64,000 nucleotides of DNA from Trogon surrucura. Its lineage: Eukaryota; Chordata; Aves; Trogoniformes; Trogonidae. Shown one piece after another: positions 48,481-63,200 of this stretch. The notes beneath the pieces were generated by a model, which was given only the letters and a program-made list of their open reading frames with translations, was not told where the DNA came from and ran no database searches. Location: NCBI GenBank assembly GCA_020746105.1, contig CM036621.1, positions 26,555,501 through 26,619,500 on the forward strand. Reading direction: 5' to 3'. The first letter of the stretch is position 1. Every line of letters begins with the position of its first letter. The position numbers and the translations under genes were made by a program.

Positions 48481-48870
48481 GGGATTTGCCGATGATGCTC
48501 CTTTCTTTCTTCTAATGGTTGTCATAACATGGAGAGAAATATTAGATGCAAGCGAGCCCTATGGTTTTGATTGTGGTTATTCTGACGCTTCTGGTTTGCT
48601 TTAAGTGGAAGCTGATGAACAATGGTTTAAAAGGAGAAAAACGGCCCCTGCACTGAGGTCAGCGAGCCACTTCCTACACCCAGCTGTTTCAGTTTATTTT
48701 TTTAATTGAGTTTGGCTTAAATTAATGATGACAGTTTAAAGAGAACTGTTTCACCTGTTTAGCTTACTTTACATCTGAAACCAAGTCTCTTCTGTCCAAT
48801 TGCATTTCGATACAAGATTTGCAGTTATGTTCCTAAAAGTTCCTGGTTTCTCCCCACTTTATTTTGTCAT
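48481..48870. promoter_or_regulatory. Possible conserved noncoding element
   Basis: Speculative. Contains TTTTTAATTGAG and TAAATTAATGATGACAG near 48698-48735, AATTGCATTTCGAT near 48799, and other homeodomain-like words in clean unique sequence. No frame or repeat explains it. Confidence 0.22.
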
Positions 48871-50154
48871 CTCTCTACACTGCTATTGCCCTCTGCCCTT
48901 TCAAGCCCTTTCAAGGGAGGGCTAAAGCTATTGCTGCTGCAGTTTGGAAACAAAATACCTCCTAATTGATCATTAATGCTGCTGGAGTGTGAGGATGTTG
49001 GGAATTGCTAGATCAAGCCCATTTACCCCAGCTTCTGGGTCAGCTCTTCAGATGGTATAAATCAGTGTTCCTTCCTGCCTTCTCACAGCTCGCTGCAGGT
49101 TTACACTGTGGAGGAGCTGGCTCAGTGGCCCTGGTCTACAGCTCTGTGCAAGCACCAGAGCCTACAGGGCTTTAGTCTGGTAAACTACTTCAAAACAGTG
49201 GTGGGTTATTTCCAGAAGCCTGAGAATTAGCAGCTCTACAATTAACTCCTATAACTGCATGCAATTTAGGTGATGGGGGAGAGAATCAGAAGTCTTATTT
49301 TTTAAGAAAGAATACAGTTTAAACCAAGTTTTCTGATCCCGTGAGATGCTACAGGTGTCTACATGGTCCCAGTGGCCTTTCTAAGTTACTAGAGTTCCTG
49401 TTTTTTTTCAACAAACTTCATATTGCTGTAGAGGAGGAAAATATGAGCTGCTCTGGGGGGTTTGGCTTCATTAACATGGGAGTTACTTAAGTCCTTCATA
49501 ACTATCACTTTAAGCCTTCTCTCCAGACTTGACTACTTTTCTTTCCCCATTAGAGCAATTTTTTATTTGATGGGGAGACCTTGCCTTAGTATTTAAGGTA
49601 AAAGTTGATGACTCATAACCAAAATAAGAACTGGAGTGCCACTCCTTGTGCCTCTCCCCATTGGCTAGGAAAGCACTAAGAGTTGTATCATTGCTCATTG
49701 CAGATATCATTGCAGATGATCGCTATGGGTGCAGTCCTCTGTAAACAGTAAAACCTTAAAGATTTCTTAAATTAAAATGAATCCCATGGCCTAAGTGCTA
49801 CTGAATTTGGCGAGTCACACAAGACTACCTAGGGAGCCGTCCTTAGCTGTAGTCTTGAGAAGGCTGACAAAAGCAGAGAGAGTTGTGATGTTTTTGGTCA
49901 TTTTTGAGGTAGAACTAGATTGTGTCTCATCCACTTCACTCTTCCCAGTAAAAGTGAGACGAGGTAGGGCTGCACTTATTACTAAGATAATGACAAATCA
50001 GTCCCACACCTGATGCGAATCCGTCACAGAAATCATCATGAGCTAGGAAGAGCGATGGAGGATGCTCACCTAGGTGAGTCTTTTGCTTCTTTATGATACG
50101 GTTCCTAAGTTACAACTCGGTAATTGTTACAAATGTTATATGATGCCTAATTAT
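48871..50154. other. Gene-free stretch
   Basis: No gene is recognised. A small direct duplication of CCCTTTCAAG lies near 48897-48917. Confidence 0.6.
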
Positions 50155-50218
50155 AGGGGTTGGACTAGATGATCTTTGAGGTCCCTTCCAACCTCTAACA
50201 TTCTGTGATTCTGTGATT
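50155..50218 (+). mobile_element. CR1 3'-end fragment
   Basis: About 64 bases matching the extreme CR1 3' end: 'ggttggactagatgatcttt', then 'gaggtcccttccaacctct', and two terminal octamers ATTCTGTG ATTCTGTG. It differs from the long copy in carrying 'ccaacctct' instead of 'ccaatccct', so it belongs to a different CR1 subfamily. Severely 5' truncated. Confidence 0.92.
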
Positions 50219-53200
50219 GTTGCCATCACATGTTCTTACTGAAATGACTACGTGGCAGGTAGGAGATCAAATGCAGTCTGCATATACCGAGTGAAATCTC
50301 CTGTAGAAGTTTCTGGCCCAAATTCAGCTAAGATGCTGTATATGTATTATATCAAACTGTCAGAAATTAAGATGAATGGCAAAAGGGTCACAACTTGCAG
50401 CAATTTGGTACTTTATATATGCACAAGTCAGGCTCTAAAAACAAAAGCCATTGAAAGAAGATCCCTATCTCTGTCTGCTCTCCTTCAAAGGTACCTAAAC
50501 CAGCTAGTTTATTCCAGATGTCTTTTTCCCACTTCGTTATGAAGATAGGTAAGTTTTAAACAAAAAAAACGAACTTTGAGGAATGTAATCACATCTGGTT
50601 TTCTTCCAAGCAAATCTGCAGAGCCTTCTTCACTGAACTTTGCACAAATTCACAGCTAATTGACTGACATTGAACTGTGCGTTTTTAAACGTTCTTCTGC
50701 GATGAAAGTCTCTTCTTCACTTGAAAAAATTCTACAGCTGTATTTCTGGTCTTTGTCTAAGGTGCTAACAACCAGACACCAGCACCTTGTTTTCCATTTT
50801 GCCTCTGTCGGAGACACTGCTTAAATTCAGGCTTTTCTTTTACTGGTAGTAGCTGCAATGGTCTGGGGTTTAATCATCAGCAGCTGTAGAAATTAGAACA
50901 GGATTGCGAAAGCAAACATCCCCTTGAAGATCAGTTGAATTCGCATCTGCATGTGCATTTTTTTCCTAGTATTATGCTCCAATTTAGTAAAGTTTTGCAT
51001 ACCTTGGGAACTCATTCTTGGCTCCTTTCCCACCTCTGAGTTAAAATAATACATAAAATACTTATTGTGCAGGGAATGGTGATGTGAGCTGGGAAGAGTA
51101 TTGTTTGCCTGGCTTATTTCAAAGTAAGATTATGCAGAATTCAGCTTATTGTTTTGCAGAGCTGTAAACCTCCATAAAACTCCTCCTGAAATCACCCAGG
51201 CTAGTTGTACTAGCCAATCCTGCCAGAGGCAGAAGTCTAGCAAAAAAGTCCAACTTGGTCTGATAGTAAATATCCATCTTTTCACACTGTAGCTGGGTGG
51301 TAAGACACAGAAGGGGATTTGCAGGCTCTGGACCACTGAAAAAGCTATTGCTTTCTGATGGCCATGCCACCCCTCTGGCAGAAGGTACTGGAGCAGGGGT
51401 GGCAGAAGAGGTAGTTTCTCTGCTCTTGGGCCATGGCAGTTCAGAGCACGGTGTATTAACTCCAGCAGCCATTGATTTCAGTTCTTGTTAACATGCTGGG
51501 CCGTGAGCTGCAGCAGGAGGGGTCTCTGGTTCATGACTCCTGTCAAGTTCAGAGGAGCTGGGGTTATCGTCTCAGCAGTGTAACCTCTTTAGCCACCAAA
51601 GTTGAATCCAATTCAATCATGAATCAGTGTCCTTAATTAATTCTCCTTTATAACAGCCCAAAGCAATTGTACTGATGTCAATGCAAAAAGTCCCAGATGA
51701 GAGTTTGATTGTTTCTTCAATATAAGTAAAAATACGTAAAAAGCTAAAAACCAAATAGCTCCTTGGTGGAACGGATTGGGTCATTAATGTGTCAAATGCA
51801 CATTTCAAAAAAATTGTATATTAACAATTTAACTCTCACAGCTTCCTAGGATGAAAGTAATTACTACTCTGAAAGAATAACTTTTTCAGTATTCCTTTAG
51901 ACCAAATTATATGAGTTGAAATGTAAGAATGTATTTTCAATGAGAAACATTATGCCTAAGACAATTTCAGCTACACTCCCATATTTTAATGCATTGAGGT
52001 TTTCCTTCTTTTAAAACAAACAAATCGCCTCACAAGTTGGCCATAAATAGCACATAAACATCATGGCTACCTGCCAGATCTCCCCAATTCATGTCTAAAT
52101 AAAAAAATCATTCTGAATAATTTTCTATAAGTCTACATATAGACTGATCTTTCCTGGTATCTTGGTAGATCTCTTAATTCTTGACATAGTAAGTTTACAT
52201 TATTTATGCTTGATCCTGCATATTTCAGAGCTGTGAAGAGATATGCAAGCTATAAAGGACTGTATAAAGTTTTGGTAAAGACTACCTACTGTGGTTAGGT
52301 CAATAATGTTTTACAGCTGAGTGCAGACATATCAAAAGAGGTCAGAAAGGATAAGTGCTGTTCCAGAAAAAATCTTTTTCCTTTGGTCCTTGAATGTCCT
52401 TACATCCTCTTGACCTCATTAGAACATGTCTGGAAACACTATGTCGATGTGCAGGAAAGGGCTTATGGAGGTCTAGGTTGGAAGAATTGATCATAATGAG
52501 CAGGAAAATGCCCTCAGTCCCTGTCCCAAGTGACCACACCAGGGAGAGAAACCAGGACCACAGGTCAGCTGGATTGTGCTGAACAGCAGCCGCAATGCTC
52601 TGGGCTTCAGTCCTTTGGAGCAGATTGTCTGTGTCAAAATATACAATTGTTGGCCTCACTGGGCTGTCTGGTGGCATCAGTGACTCCAGCATGCTTACAT
52701 AAACAAGACATTTTGGTTCAAAGTGCCCACAACGATGAGAAGCCATGCTGACAGCCCCCAGCGTGGCGCAAGTAGAGCTTGTCCACACAGGTGTGTTGTG
52801 CGCCGTGAGCAGAGCTGGAGGGCACAAACCCCGCTGAAGTGCTGTTTGCCCGATCTCAGCTTAGGGAATAAACTTTGATATAATCCAGGTTCTTTAGTTG
52901 CTGGGTGGTGCTTGGGAGAGCAGCATCGTGTCAGCTCTGTACAGGCTTCATCTCCACAAAGGAGCGCAGCGGCGAGCAGCACATGTCCTGGTGGGGACAA
53001 CTAGAAACACAGGGTCTAGGAACAAAACACAGCCAAGTGAGTACAGGTCACAGGGACACGCTCATTCAGGTGGAGCCACTTCACTGCAGTGAATGCAGAA
53101 TCTCTGACGCTCAGCAAGCAAGTGATGGTTAAACAAGTTAACTGCTGTTTGTAATCTCCAATTTGTGGTGGTTTTTCTTTTAAAAAACCACTTTTTTTTA

Positions 53201-56200
53201 ATAACTGCACTTCACCATAGCACCCGGGAACATTTGTCCTGGTAATGATTAGGGACTAAAACCTCTGGCAGTAGGATCCTGCGGATGGGCGGTGGGGGCA
53301 ATTGGGTTCTCATGCAACAGCCTCAGAAGCCTGGGTTTCATATAGCATAGCTGGAGGTTTGCTTGAAAGCAAAGTAATTCTTCAAGTTCAAATTAGGGCA
53401 TATTTAATCTTCTTTGAACATAACAAGAGAAAAATAAGCCAGTGTGCTTTTGAAGAGAAATCTAATAGAAGTAGATGAGCACACGTCGGCCAGCGCTGCT
53501 GAGCCCCAGCCAGGGCTGTGCCCCACGAACGTGTTTTGTCCTGGGAGAGCTGCCGGGAGTGTGGCTCTGCACGTTCCTGGTGTGCAGAGCCCCTGCCAAG
53601 CCATTGCTGACAGGCTGCGACAAAAAACGCTAACATGAAAAAGGCTTAACAATGTTTCAACTGTGAAGGGAAAACCCTCCTGCAAAACAACCTCAGTCTG
53701 GTTCACCCCTAGTGCAAGTGTGGGTTTATCAGCAGGCTTGTGCCACAGAGGCAAGGCACTGGGAGCCATCTCTGCTACCACTGTTCTGCACTGGATTTTT
53801 CCCACTTACAGAACTAAATAAAACTGAAACATTTTTGGCTATCAGCCTTGCATGATCCTAGGACTGGACAGGGACAGGATTACCCTGAGCCTCGAGCAGA
53901 CCCTGCCCAGGTCAGTGCTCAGGGGGAGCAACGGTTTGGGGGCACCCACCTTGCAAGGCTCAGCACTGCTTTGCTCACTGATGCACCTGAGCACAGGAAA
54001 GCCCCCTAAGAGGGATGCAGGGCTGTTGGTTAGCAACAGAAAAAGCAGTGGTTTGTTTTTTCGCTTCTAGTTAAATACAAAGTGTTAGTATCTGGCAAGT
54101 TTTTTACAGACTGTAGTTACATACGCTTAAAACTGTGATTTAAGGCTCTGCTTTTGCTGCAGTAAGCCACATGCGAGTTCAGAACCAGTAGAGAGGGAGC
54201 TGTGCCCCGGCCCACCCGTGAGGAGGAGCTGCTCCCTGGAGAGTGGAGGTGGAGACTGCCACCAAGCAGCTGCCAAGATCCTCTGCAGGACCACTCTAGT
54301 GTCCCCACCTGGGCTGGCACGGCGCTGGGGAGCAGCCCCAGGTTTGACATGACTCAGCTGAGATGCTGAGGTCTGAGTCACCAGGGTCAAGGTCTAGGGT
54401 ACCTGGACTGACATGAGATGAAGAAGAAGTCTGTGAGCACGACTGTGTCCTCGCTGTCCCAGACCTAGGGACAGCCACGGGCTGCATTGCTTTGGGGATG
54501 TGGAGCACAAGCTGTGTGCTGCTTCCAAGGGGAGAACACCCCCAGCTCCAGCTGTTTCCTGGTGATGTGTGTGTCCAAGTTCCAGTGGGTGGGTTTGGAG
54601 ACCTTCACCGTCGTGTGCCGTGAGCACACATGCACCCAAGAGCATTTATAAAACAAGGAAGTGTAGGCTGCATAAGGCCAGGGTGAGATGTTTCCCCAAA
54701 TAAACCTCTTTCTCCAGGGAAGAGCAGGGGAAGCCCTTTCCAAACTGATATCTGCTAAGCTCCACCTAAGAGAAAAATCATAATGAGAGCTGGGCAATAA
54801 GACCCAGACAGGGTGCCGATTTTAATATTTTTTTAATGGATTAAGATGGAGCCGGTTGCAGCAAACAATGCTGTGGATTTATTCAGCTGTAGAAGAACTG
54901 GCACACAGCAGGTGCCTTGGAGGGACAGAGGGAAGGAGCAGAGGAAAAATGAAAAAGGCTGATGAGAGCAAGCAGCCAGGGAGAAACCTCTGGAAGGTTC
55001 GAGCATGCAGGCAGCTGCACTCATGCTTTATATCACTGCAGAACATTAAACAAGCACTTAAAAAGGTAATTAGCACCTTTCCATTGGACCAGAAATCACA
55101 GGTGTAATTTACCAGAAGTCAGTGAACAATGTAAGAGATCTAATTTAGTCATATTGCATAGCTTAGCCAGGGTGAGAAATCAGAAGCCTGTCTTGGCTGA
55201 ACGGCTGCCAGTGACAGCAAAGCCACTTTTGTTTGCCCAACATTACAGTGTCACTGCCACCAAAACCACATCTGGTGCAGGCGGTGAAGCGATACAGGAT
55301 ATTTGTGCCATTTGAATTCTGCTGCATCATTTTCATTATTTCACAGTAAAACAGAGGGGCTGTGATATGTAGAAGAAAACGCTTTTGTCTAGAAGAGGTG
55401 GCAACGTGCAGCCAAGGTTTGGCATCACAGTTCAGATGTTCTCTTTCACAGCTTCTACACAGGCTGACAGGATCAGACTCCTCTGAAGTTCAGGAAGATG
55501 TGGAGGAAATTGAGGTTTTTCTTTTAGCCCACTGTAGATGAAAGGTGGTCATTTGATACTGAGATTTCAGTCCAGTCCTGCCTTAAGGATTTGGAATGGG
55601 TGTTCAGATTGCTTCTAGTTGTGGTATGAAATGAAGCATTCGAAAGATCAATAAAAGAAAAAAAACCCCACCATTAAAGTGCAAGTGCCCTATAAAGAAA
55701 CTAAGCTTTAACTCAGTTATTTTTCAGGCCATAGCTACAGCACAAGGCATATTACCTTTATTGGGATTTCTTAAATAAAAATGTGAACTGTATGTGAGCA
55801 CAACTGTAAAATCAAGCTGTTAGCTGACTAACAAAGCTGCAGAACAGCAAATCATGTTCAACATTACACCACCTAATAAGGATTAAACTTTGTCCCCTGA
55901 ACACTACTGCCTTTCCAAGATTTCTGTCCTTTTTTTTCCCCCTGCTAAATATTTGTTTCAGTGGCAGCCTGGAAAACCTGGAACTCCTAACCACAGCAGC
56001 CAGAACCCTAGCTTAAAACAGCTAATCATACTGGCCACCTTTTGATAAACACAGGCAGATGCCCTGCCATCATCCCTCACAAAGGGCTTCAAATAGCAGG
56101 ACTGTTTGCATCCATGTGCAGCTCCTCTGTTAGTGACCAAAAAAAAAAAACAAAAATCCCAACACCTTGTGTATTAACCATAATGCAATGGGACTACACA

Positions 56201-57228
56201 AACCAAAATTTCAAACTCTCAACTTCATCAGTATGGCTGGTTTATCTAAGAATTAGCTCCTGTGGAAGTGTAGGTGACTGAGATTTGATAGAGTGGGTAA
56301 CAGTCCACGCAAACAGTAATCATTCCAAATCAAGAAAACTGAAAAAGCAGTAATCAAAATAGGTGATCTGGCAATCTCTAAGAAAGATCCAGTTTGCTTA
56401 AGGAAAATTCAACAAGCAAAAATGTGTCTCTACTGCAAGATACTCACTCAACTCAAATAATATATTACTGTGCTCCTAATTATTACATCTAGTTTTAGCT
56501 TGTCCTAACAACGTTGGCAGGGAAAATCTGTTTTAAAATGTACATTGTAATATTACTGTGCTATTGTTGAGTCAGCTCCTGGGACATGAGGTGTTAAATA
56601 TCTGAATCTCTGGCTGATTTCAGTGTTTTTATGTTGCTTAACCACACTGTTAAACCGCATTGTTGCGAGCTTCTCCTTACTGGTTAAATTTAGCTTCTCT
56701 GTTCTCCAGGTGTAATTGGATACCTCCTAAAGGACTGTCTTTCCCATTCTCACACTTTTGCTTCACCAGACATTTGGTTCCCCAACTGGCCTTATTTCTT
56801 CCATCCTTTTAAAAGAAAAATCTATACTATAAACATTGATCATTTCAAGTTTCACTGTAAAAATAAGCCATGTGTTGCTTCTTGCTTTGTATTGCAGCAT
56901 GGTATCACTCTCTTGCAAACTCTGCTATTCTTGTGTGTGCTTTGTACTCTGTCAGTGGATGTGATACACTGTCATGTATCTTCTATATTCCTCAATAAAT
57001 AATATCCTACAAACCACTGGAAAGATTTGGACCTTGAGAATGAGTCCACATTAAGTTAATCAGGATATTAAGCCATGGGGAAAAGACATTTGGCCATAAG
57101 GCATGGAAGAGAGAGCCCTAGAATGCAAGAATTATTTTGCACTGTATCTGTCCATGAGTAGGTGACAGAAGAGAGTCTGACATAGGCACTGTGTTTCTGC
57201 ACCCACATAAAATATATTACAGCCTTCA
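50219..57228. other. Gene-free stretch
   Basis: No gene or transposon is recognised. 53480-54740 is GC-richer and full of overlapping short frames on both strands, a composition effect. The 161-codon minus-strand frame at 52342-52827 and the 133-codon frame at 53404-53805 were examined and have no recognisable domain. Confidence 0.6.
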
Positions 57229-57265
57229 TTAAAAAAATAAAAAAAAAAGAAAAAAGAAAAAAGAA
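57229..57265. repeat. A-rich (GAAAAA)-like low-complexity tract
   Basis: A-rich tract with periodic G at its right end. No transposon body is attached. Confidence 0.75.
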
Positions 57266-60200
57266 TAGCAATGATTAAATGTTCAAATTAATTGTTTCAG
57301 GTTTTTTGCTAACAAAATGTGGAAAAGACCACTAAATCATTGAATTTATTGATTTCTAACCACTAAAATCTCCAAGAGAATTTCAAGCAATTCCACAATA
57401 AAGGCTGTCAAATAACCACTGCATACTCCTGTGATAACTTGCAATACAACTCCTGTTTCTTTGTCTCTATGTCATGACCATGTACCGCACTTGATGACTG
57501 TATTAAGATGTACAACAGGCCATGTTGCCAGAGCAGCCTTGTACTGTGAATGGTGGGATATGGATGAGCCAGGAGGCCAAAGCTGTGGTTGGCATGACTA
57601 TTTCTTTGGTATAAGCCTTTTTAGGCAATTAATGGACCAAATTTTATCACATGTCACAAGCACAGTTGCATATGGACAGAAGACAGATGGGACAAGCAAA
57701 TTATAGTCCTACTGATGTACCCAGTCATGGGATATACACAGAATAAAGGTTAAAACTATTAGAAATGTAAGAAAGCACCTCAATTTTGCTGATTCCACAA
57801 ATCACACAGATCTGGCACAACGTGACTGCTGGTTTTAGTGAAAAGGAGAACTACAAAAGAAAGAAAAACCTTTACTTAAGGTTGTTTAGTCTGAATCCTG
57901 TACAAAATCTGAGGGAGTGCTATTTTGTCCTTGCAAAGTCTGCTCTTATCTTTTTGTAAAAATGCTGGATTTTTCTGTTGTAAAGGACCCTGATGGTGTT
58001 TTCTCCTGCCTCAGCTTCATAGTAAAATGTCTTCAAGTTCAAATACTCCATGATGGACTTTAATTGATTTCCAGTCAAGACTTCTTAAATCACATTTCTG
58101 ACGGATCCCCTTACTACTGGCAGGCTATTTCCCCCATTTTGGCTTGTCTGTGGTTCTTTAGTTTTACAGCACAGGGAGCAAAATATATTTACATGCAAAA
58201 GTCACCCAAGAAAAAAAAAAAAAGCTGAGAATAAAACCAGTGCACTGGAGCTGGCACAGCATGGCTGTGCTCTGTGAAGTGCTGCAGCCAAAGAGACTGG
58301 TAGCTGCTCCTAAATATAGACACCAATATTAAAATGCTTAAAGCTCAATACCCAGAAAACAAAGTGAGGAAAATTATAAATTTCAAACAGTGCCTTTCTC
58401 TTTTTGCCTTGTACACGCTGCAGCCACAGCAGTCTGACCACAGGTCTGTTTGATATTTATAAAGTTAATTCAGTCAGACACCACAGAAACACCAAAGACA
58501 CACCCCCCCCCCAACAAAACCTGTTAAAATTGTCTTCCGTGCGGTACCTAAGGCTAATGAGCATTGTGTGTAATGATGGCTTTGGGTCTTCTCCCCTGGG
58601 CCTGGGTCAGACCTCTCCTTGTACTGAACAAGAACATTTTCACCAAGTCCATGGCCTGTGAATTGGACTCTTAGATGTTAGTTCAGGTAAAACTCTCAAA
58701 GGGAAAGGACTCTGGAGAGAAGAGCATTTATTAAATCTCTTTGGTTCTTCATTCTGATAAAGAAAAAATCTTCAATGTAATAAAAACCAGTTCAATCTTT
58801 TGAAAAGATTTACCGACACAATCTCGCTTAGCAGTTCAACACGTTAGCTGTTAAAATGGATTACAGCAGCCCTTAGTACTTTTGTCCAAAATTTCAAAAC
58901 CTCAGCTGCCCAAGCACAAAGTTAGGACCAGTACTGAGGAAATGTAAATATGCTGGTATATTTTCCTAAGCTGCCGGCAAAAGTTTGTAAACGTACTTTC
59001 CAGAGCACACCATTGAATAGAGAATGCTGTGTCTTGCTGTGAAAAAAACCACACTTTGCCTTAAAAAACAGGGAAACCTTGCGAAGGACACGACTTACAG
59101 CAAATTTCTTAATCTTTTTCAACCATAGTTCAAGGTTGTAGCATGCCTCCATCGCTGCCTGGCAGACAGGAGTCAGCGGTTAGGGATGCCCACATTTCAG
59201 CTGTCTCAGGTGGTGCAGTCTGGGGGTGGGGAAGCACATGGGGGGCTGTTCTGGGGCCCCACAGGGTTTTGCTGACATGTGGCCTCTTGAGACATCTGTT
59301 TGCTTGGTTTCTGGAAAGTGGAAGACTAGCAGGGGCGGGGAGGGCAGAGCAAACTGCTCTGCTGCAGCTAAATGGGCAGTAGAGGAAAATAACTGCTAGG
59401 AGTGATCCTAAAGTGGGGTGAGATCAGCCTGGGGAGGTGGATGTTGTTGTCCGAGAGCAGCAACCTCAGCAGCACATTTGTGCAGGATGATGCAGTTCTA
59501 CGTGGCTCTCTCATGCAACCACATCAAGCTTCGCACATTCAAATATTTCGGAAGCGGTCAACATCAGCTTAATTCTAGCACTGATATGAGGAGTAAAATT
59601 TACACTGATTTCCCATTGATTTCATTAATATTTTATCAGATTGTGGCCGAGCATCACCTCGCAGCTTTACATGCTCATTGCACTCCTGCTCTTTGGGAGA
59701 TGTATTTTTTAAAAGCAGAGCCCTGCAGAGCAGAGACCACTGCAGCTGCCTGAACACCGCACATGCGGTGAGTGCTCTGGAACATGTTTACTAAAGTTCC
59801 GGGAGGCACCGCTGCACAGCATAGACATGCAGGGTATGTCCTGCATGACTGGATGTTGAAGAATGCTTTCGAGAATGCAAACTATGACACTAAGAACCAA
59901 GATTTCTTCTGCAATAGTGTCTTGCAGGGCTTTATAAGATCTTACTGCATTCACCTTGCTTATTGATCCTGGAATAGACACAGACAAAGTAGAGGGGCAT
60001 TGCCTGCAGCAGGTAATGCGTGTGTTATATACTCATGATTGTAATACCCTCTGGGAGTCTTAGATGTGCTGGTCCAAAATAAACAGAAAATAAAGAAAAT
60101 GAGAACAGGACCATCTCTGTTGAAGAGAAGGTAGGGCTTTTTCCTGAGCAGGAAATGATGTCCTCACATGAGCGCTAGCCAGAATGAAACTGCAGAATGA

Positions 60201-63200
60201 AAGCCTTATTTTGGGGATTTTACTTTTTTCTGTACCGTCCCAAGGACATCAGATCTCCAAGAGGGCAACCTAAAATTTTCAAAAACATTCTTCCTTGCTT
60301 CCATTTTTCCACATTTCAGCTAACCACAAAAATAACAGTGCTTATGTTAAAGCTGTATCATGTGATTTTTTTTTCTTCTCTGATGAAACATTTTTCTGTA
60401 AAATAAAATGAAACCTGATAGAAATGCTGTAGTAAAATACAGATATTTGGATATTAAATATTTTTTATTTGAGATTCCTAATATATCTTAAAATCATTAT
60501 TGTTAGTTTTATTAGATTTTTAAAAATTAAAATTAAAAATCAAGTAAACTATTTCCCAAACTATATTTGTTTCCTAGAAATACAGACAAATGTTATGTAG
60601 GAACTTCTTAACACTGACATGAAAGCTGTCAGAGGAGACAAACTATCTTGAAATCACAAAACATCTTATCAGACACCACCACACAGAGCCTGCTTGAATT
60701 TTGTACTGCTGTAATGCCGGCGGTTTCCACAACTGTAGATATTCTGAGTGATAAGTGCAGAGTTAGGCCAAAATTACAAAGGTACCTGGAGATGAACCTT
60801 GGTACCTGGTAGAATTTAAATAAACAGGTGGTTTTGGTGTCTAACTCCCAGTGGAGTGGATTAGTTATTTAAAGTAGTCTGCATCTCCTGAGGAAGGGAC
60901 ATGTTAGAAGTTAGTAATCCCCTAATCCTTCTGTGGTGACAGAACTGAAGTGAATAAAACCATCATTGAAATGTTACAGGTGAAATAGATGTTAGACCAC
61001 CCTGGGCAACAGAGAAACGAAGGTCCAGGTTTCTTTGTTGTTCTGGGAAGCTACCAGGTCCTAGTGAACATGAAGCTCTTCCAAGTTTTCCTGCTTTTAT
61101 TCTAGAGGCTTTTCTTACACACAGCCTGTATTTCATATAGGTGCCAGTCTTGGTGCAAAGACAACCACAGTGCACCTTAAAAGAAGGTTCATCCCAGCAC
61201 CAAAGCTCTTTCAGATATGGTCGACTTCTATGTGCACAAGCAGTCATGCTAAAAGCATGCTAAAAGAAGGTGACTCTATCCAAAGCTATTCAAAATAAAT
61301 CATGGATATAGTGAACTTTATGTAGTGTGGTAGATTAATTCTTTAATTTCATAGTTCGTATATATGCAGCTTACTCATGTATTATTTGAGGTTAAATTGT
61401 AGTCAATAGGTCAGATCCACAAGTATTTATTTCCTTTCTGAATTTAAATACTAAAAAGAAGAGTACTGACAGTAAATATTTTCAGAAAACTTAACATTGT
61501 AATTGTGGGAAGAAATTACTCTGACCAGTGCCAGCAACTTGACTGCTGAAAGGCAAATAGTGGCATTGCACACATCTGAAACAGTAACTAGAAGGAAGAA
61601 AGTTGCCCAGAAGACCAAGACGATGCAGGTTTTTTTCTAGTATATATTTAATTTGGTCAAGACTGGAGTAAAGTTGGAAAGTGAATGCGGTACAGTGCCT
61701 GGGAACAGTATATATCAGGTTAGCTTTGTATATAGTGTAACGTGCAGAGGACTAACCAGAAAGGCTATGTGTTTGCTTGTTTGTTTGAAAGAGGCTCCAG
61801 TATGAGCTGGGTAGCTGAAAATGGTTAAATTCCCAGACATTCGAAGTAGCCCTATAGCTCCAAAGCTTTAAAATGCAATATAGAAGATGAACCTACCCAT
61901 TAATGTACAGGCTCCATGATTGTACAGGTGAAATAGCATGCTAAATGACTATTTGCCTGCCTACAAATGCAATCACCATAATTTTAACCCTGATAAGATT
62001 CTGGAAGAGTGCAAACCTCTTGTTTTCTTCTCAGAAAAGAGGTCTTATAATCTGCATTGGTTGCACTTTCCTATTTTGTAAATAACAGTGGCTCCGAAGG
62101 CTTTGTAGCAGATGAACCTGAAAGGTATTCAGCAAGAACTTGAAGTTGCAATTAACTTCGGAACAGAAAAATTTGTTGTCCTTCCTGCCCATAAGCAAGA
62201 AGGAGCCGTTCTCTGCATTTCCACTCCTCTGTCCCCGAAGGTGGAGACAGACCCTCGTCCTTCCTTACAGCCCACGCTCAGTCACTGACACAGGGAGCCG
62301 GTGGTTGCTGCTTCCCCACACGCTCTGGATCACTGCAGTGGAAAGGAAAAAAATCACCGAGCTATTTGATGTTATTGTTCCATTTATGTGTATTTTTAAT
62401 GGTTTTGAAAGGGAAGCTAGAGCAGGCTGATTTTTATCTATGTATCTGTTGTGAAAGGCAGAAGCAGTCATAAGAAGTGATAGGAATTGTGATACTAAGG
62501 ATGAAAGAGTGCATCATAAATGGAGATTGTAGAACTACTTCTTTTAATAAGTGAGCTAAATAACTCTCCAAGTAGAGGCATTGTTTGGGGTGGGAGAGTA
62601 TTGGTAAATGAAGACTGAGAACTGATACCTTCCTTAAAGTGCTCTACAAAACTCATTTTTTCTTCCAGCTTTTTTTTTTGTTTATACAAAGAATTAGAAC
62701 TGATCAGAAAAGGATAATTTTGAAAAAAAAAATTACATTTTAGATTAATTTTCTACCGTAATTTTATCTTTATATTCCTAAAATCATTAAGAGTTTCAAA
62801 GGGCATTGAAATTCTATATTTTTAATACCTATATTCATGAAAATATTATAAACCAGTATTTTATGATAAAAAGCAGATAGCCAGGGTTGGCTAAAAATTG
62901 CCCACAAGACAGCTACTGCCTCCATTCCTCCCCTCAGCTGCTCAAATCTGTTTTGCATCTTCCTTGGCAGAAGGGTTATTCTTGTTTTCCTCCCAGTCCG
63001 CCTGTAACACAGCAAATGTTCCACCAAGAACAAGTAACCCTGCGCCGTGGTGGCTGCTGCTGATGTGCAGGGCAAATTTGATATGAAAACATTTTCTTTG
63101 CAATGTAAGATTTGCCACGCTAGTGTAAGCATCCGCACGGAGAACTTTATCTATACTTAGTGTGATCATGGTAAAGCAGACATAAGTAAATTAACCGGCA

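Noticed and set aside
52342-52827. 161-codon minus-strand open frame
   Set aside because: No recognisable domain, no splice or promoter context, overlapped by frames on the other strand; composition-driven.
59336-59350. CTCF-like site AGCAGGGGCGGGG
   Set aside because: Only a partial match to the core motif; also fits a plain SP1-like GC box.
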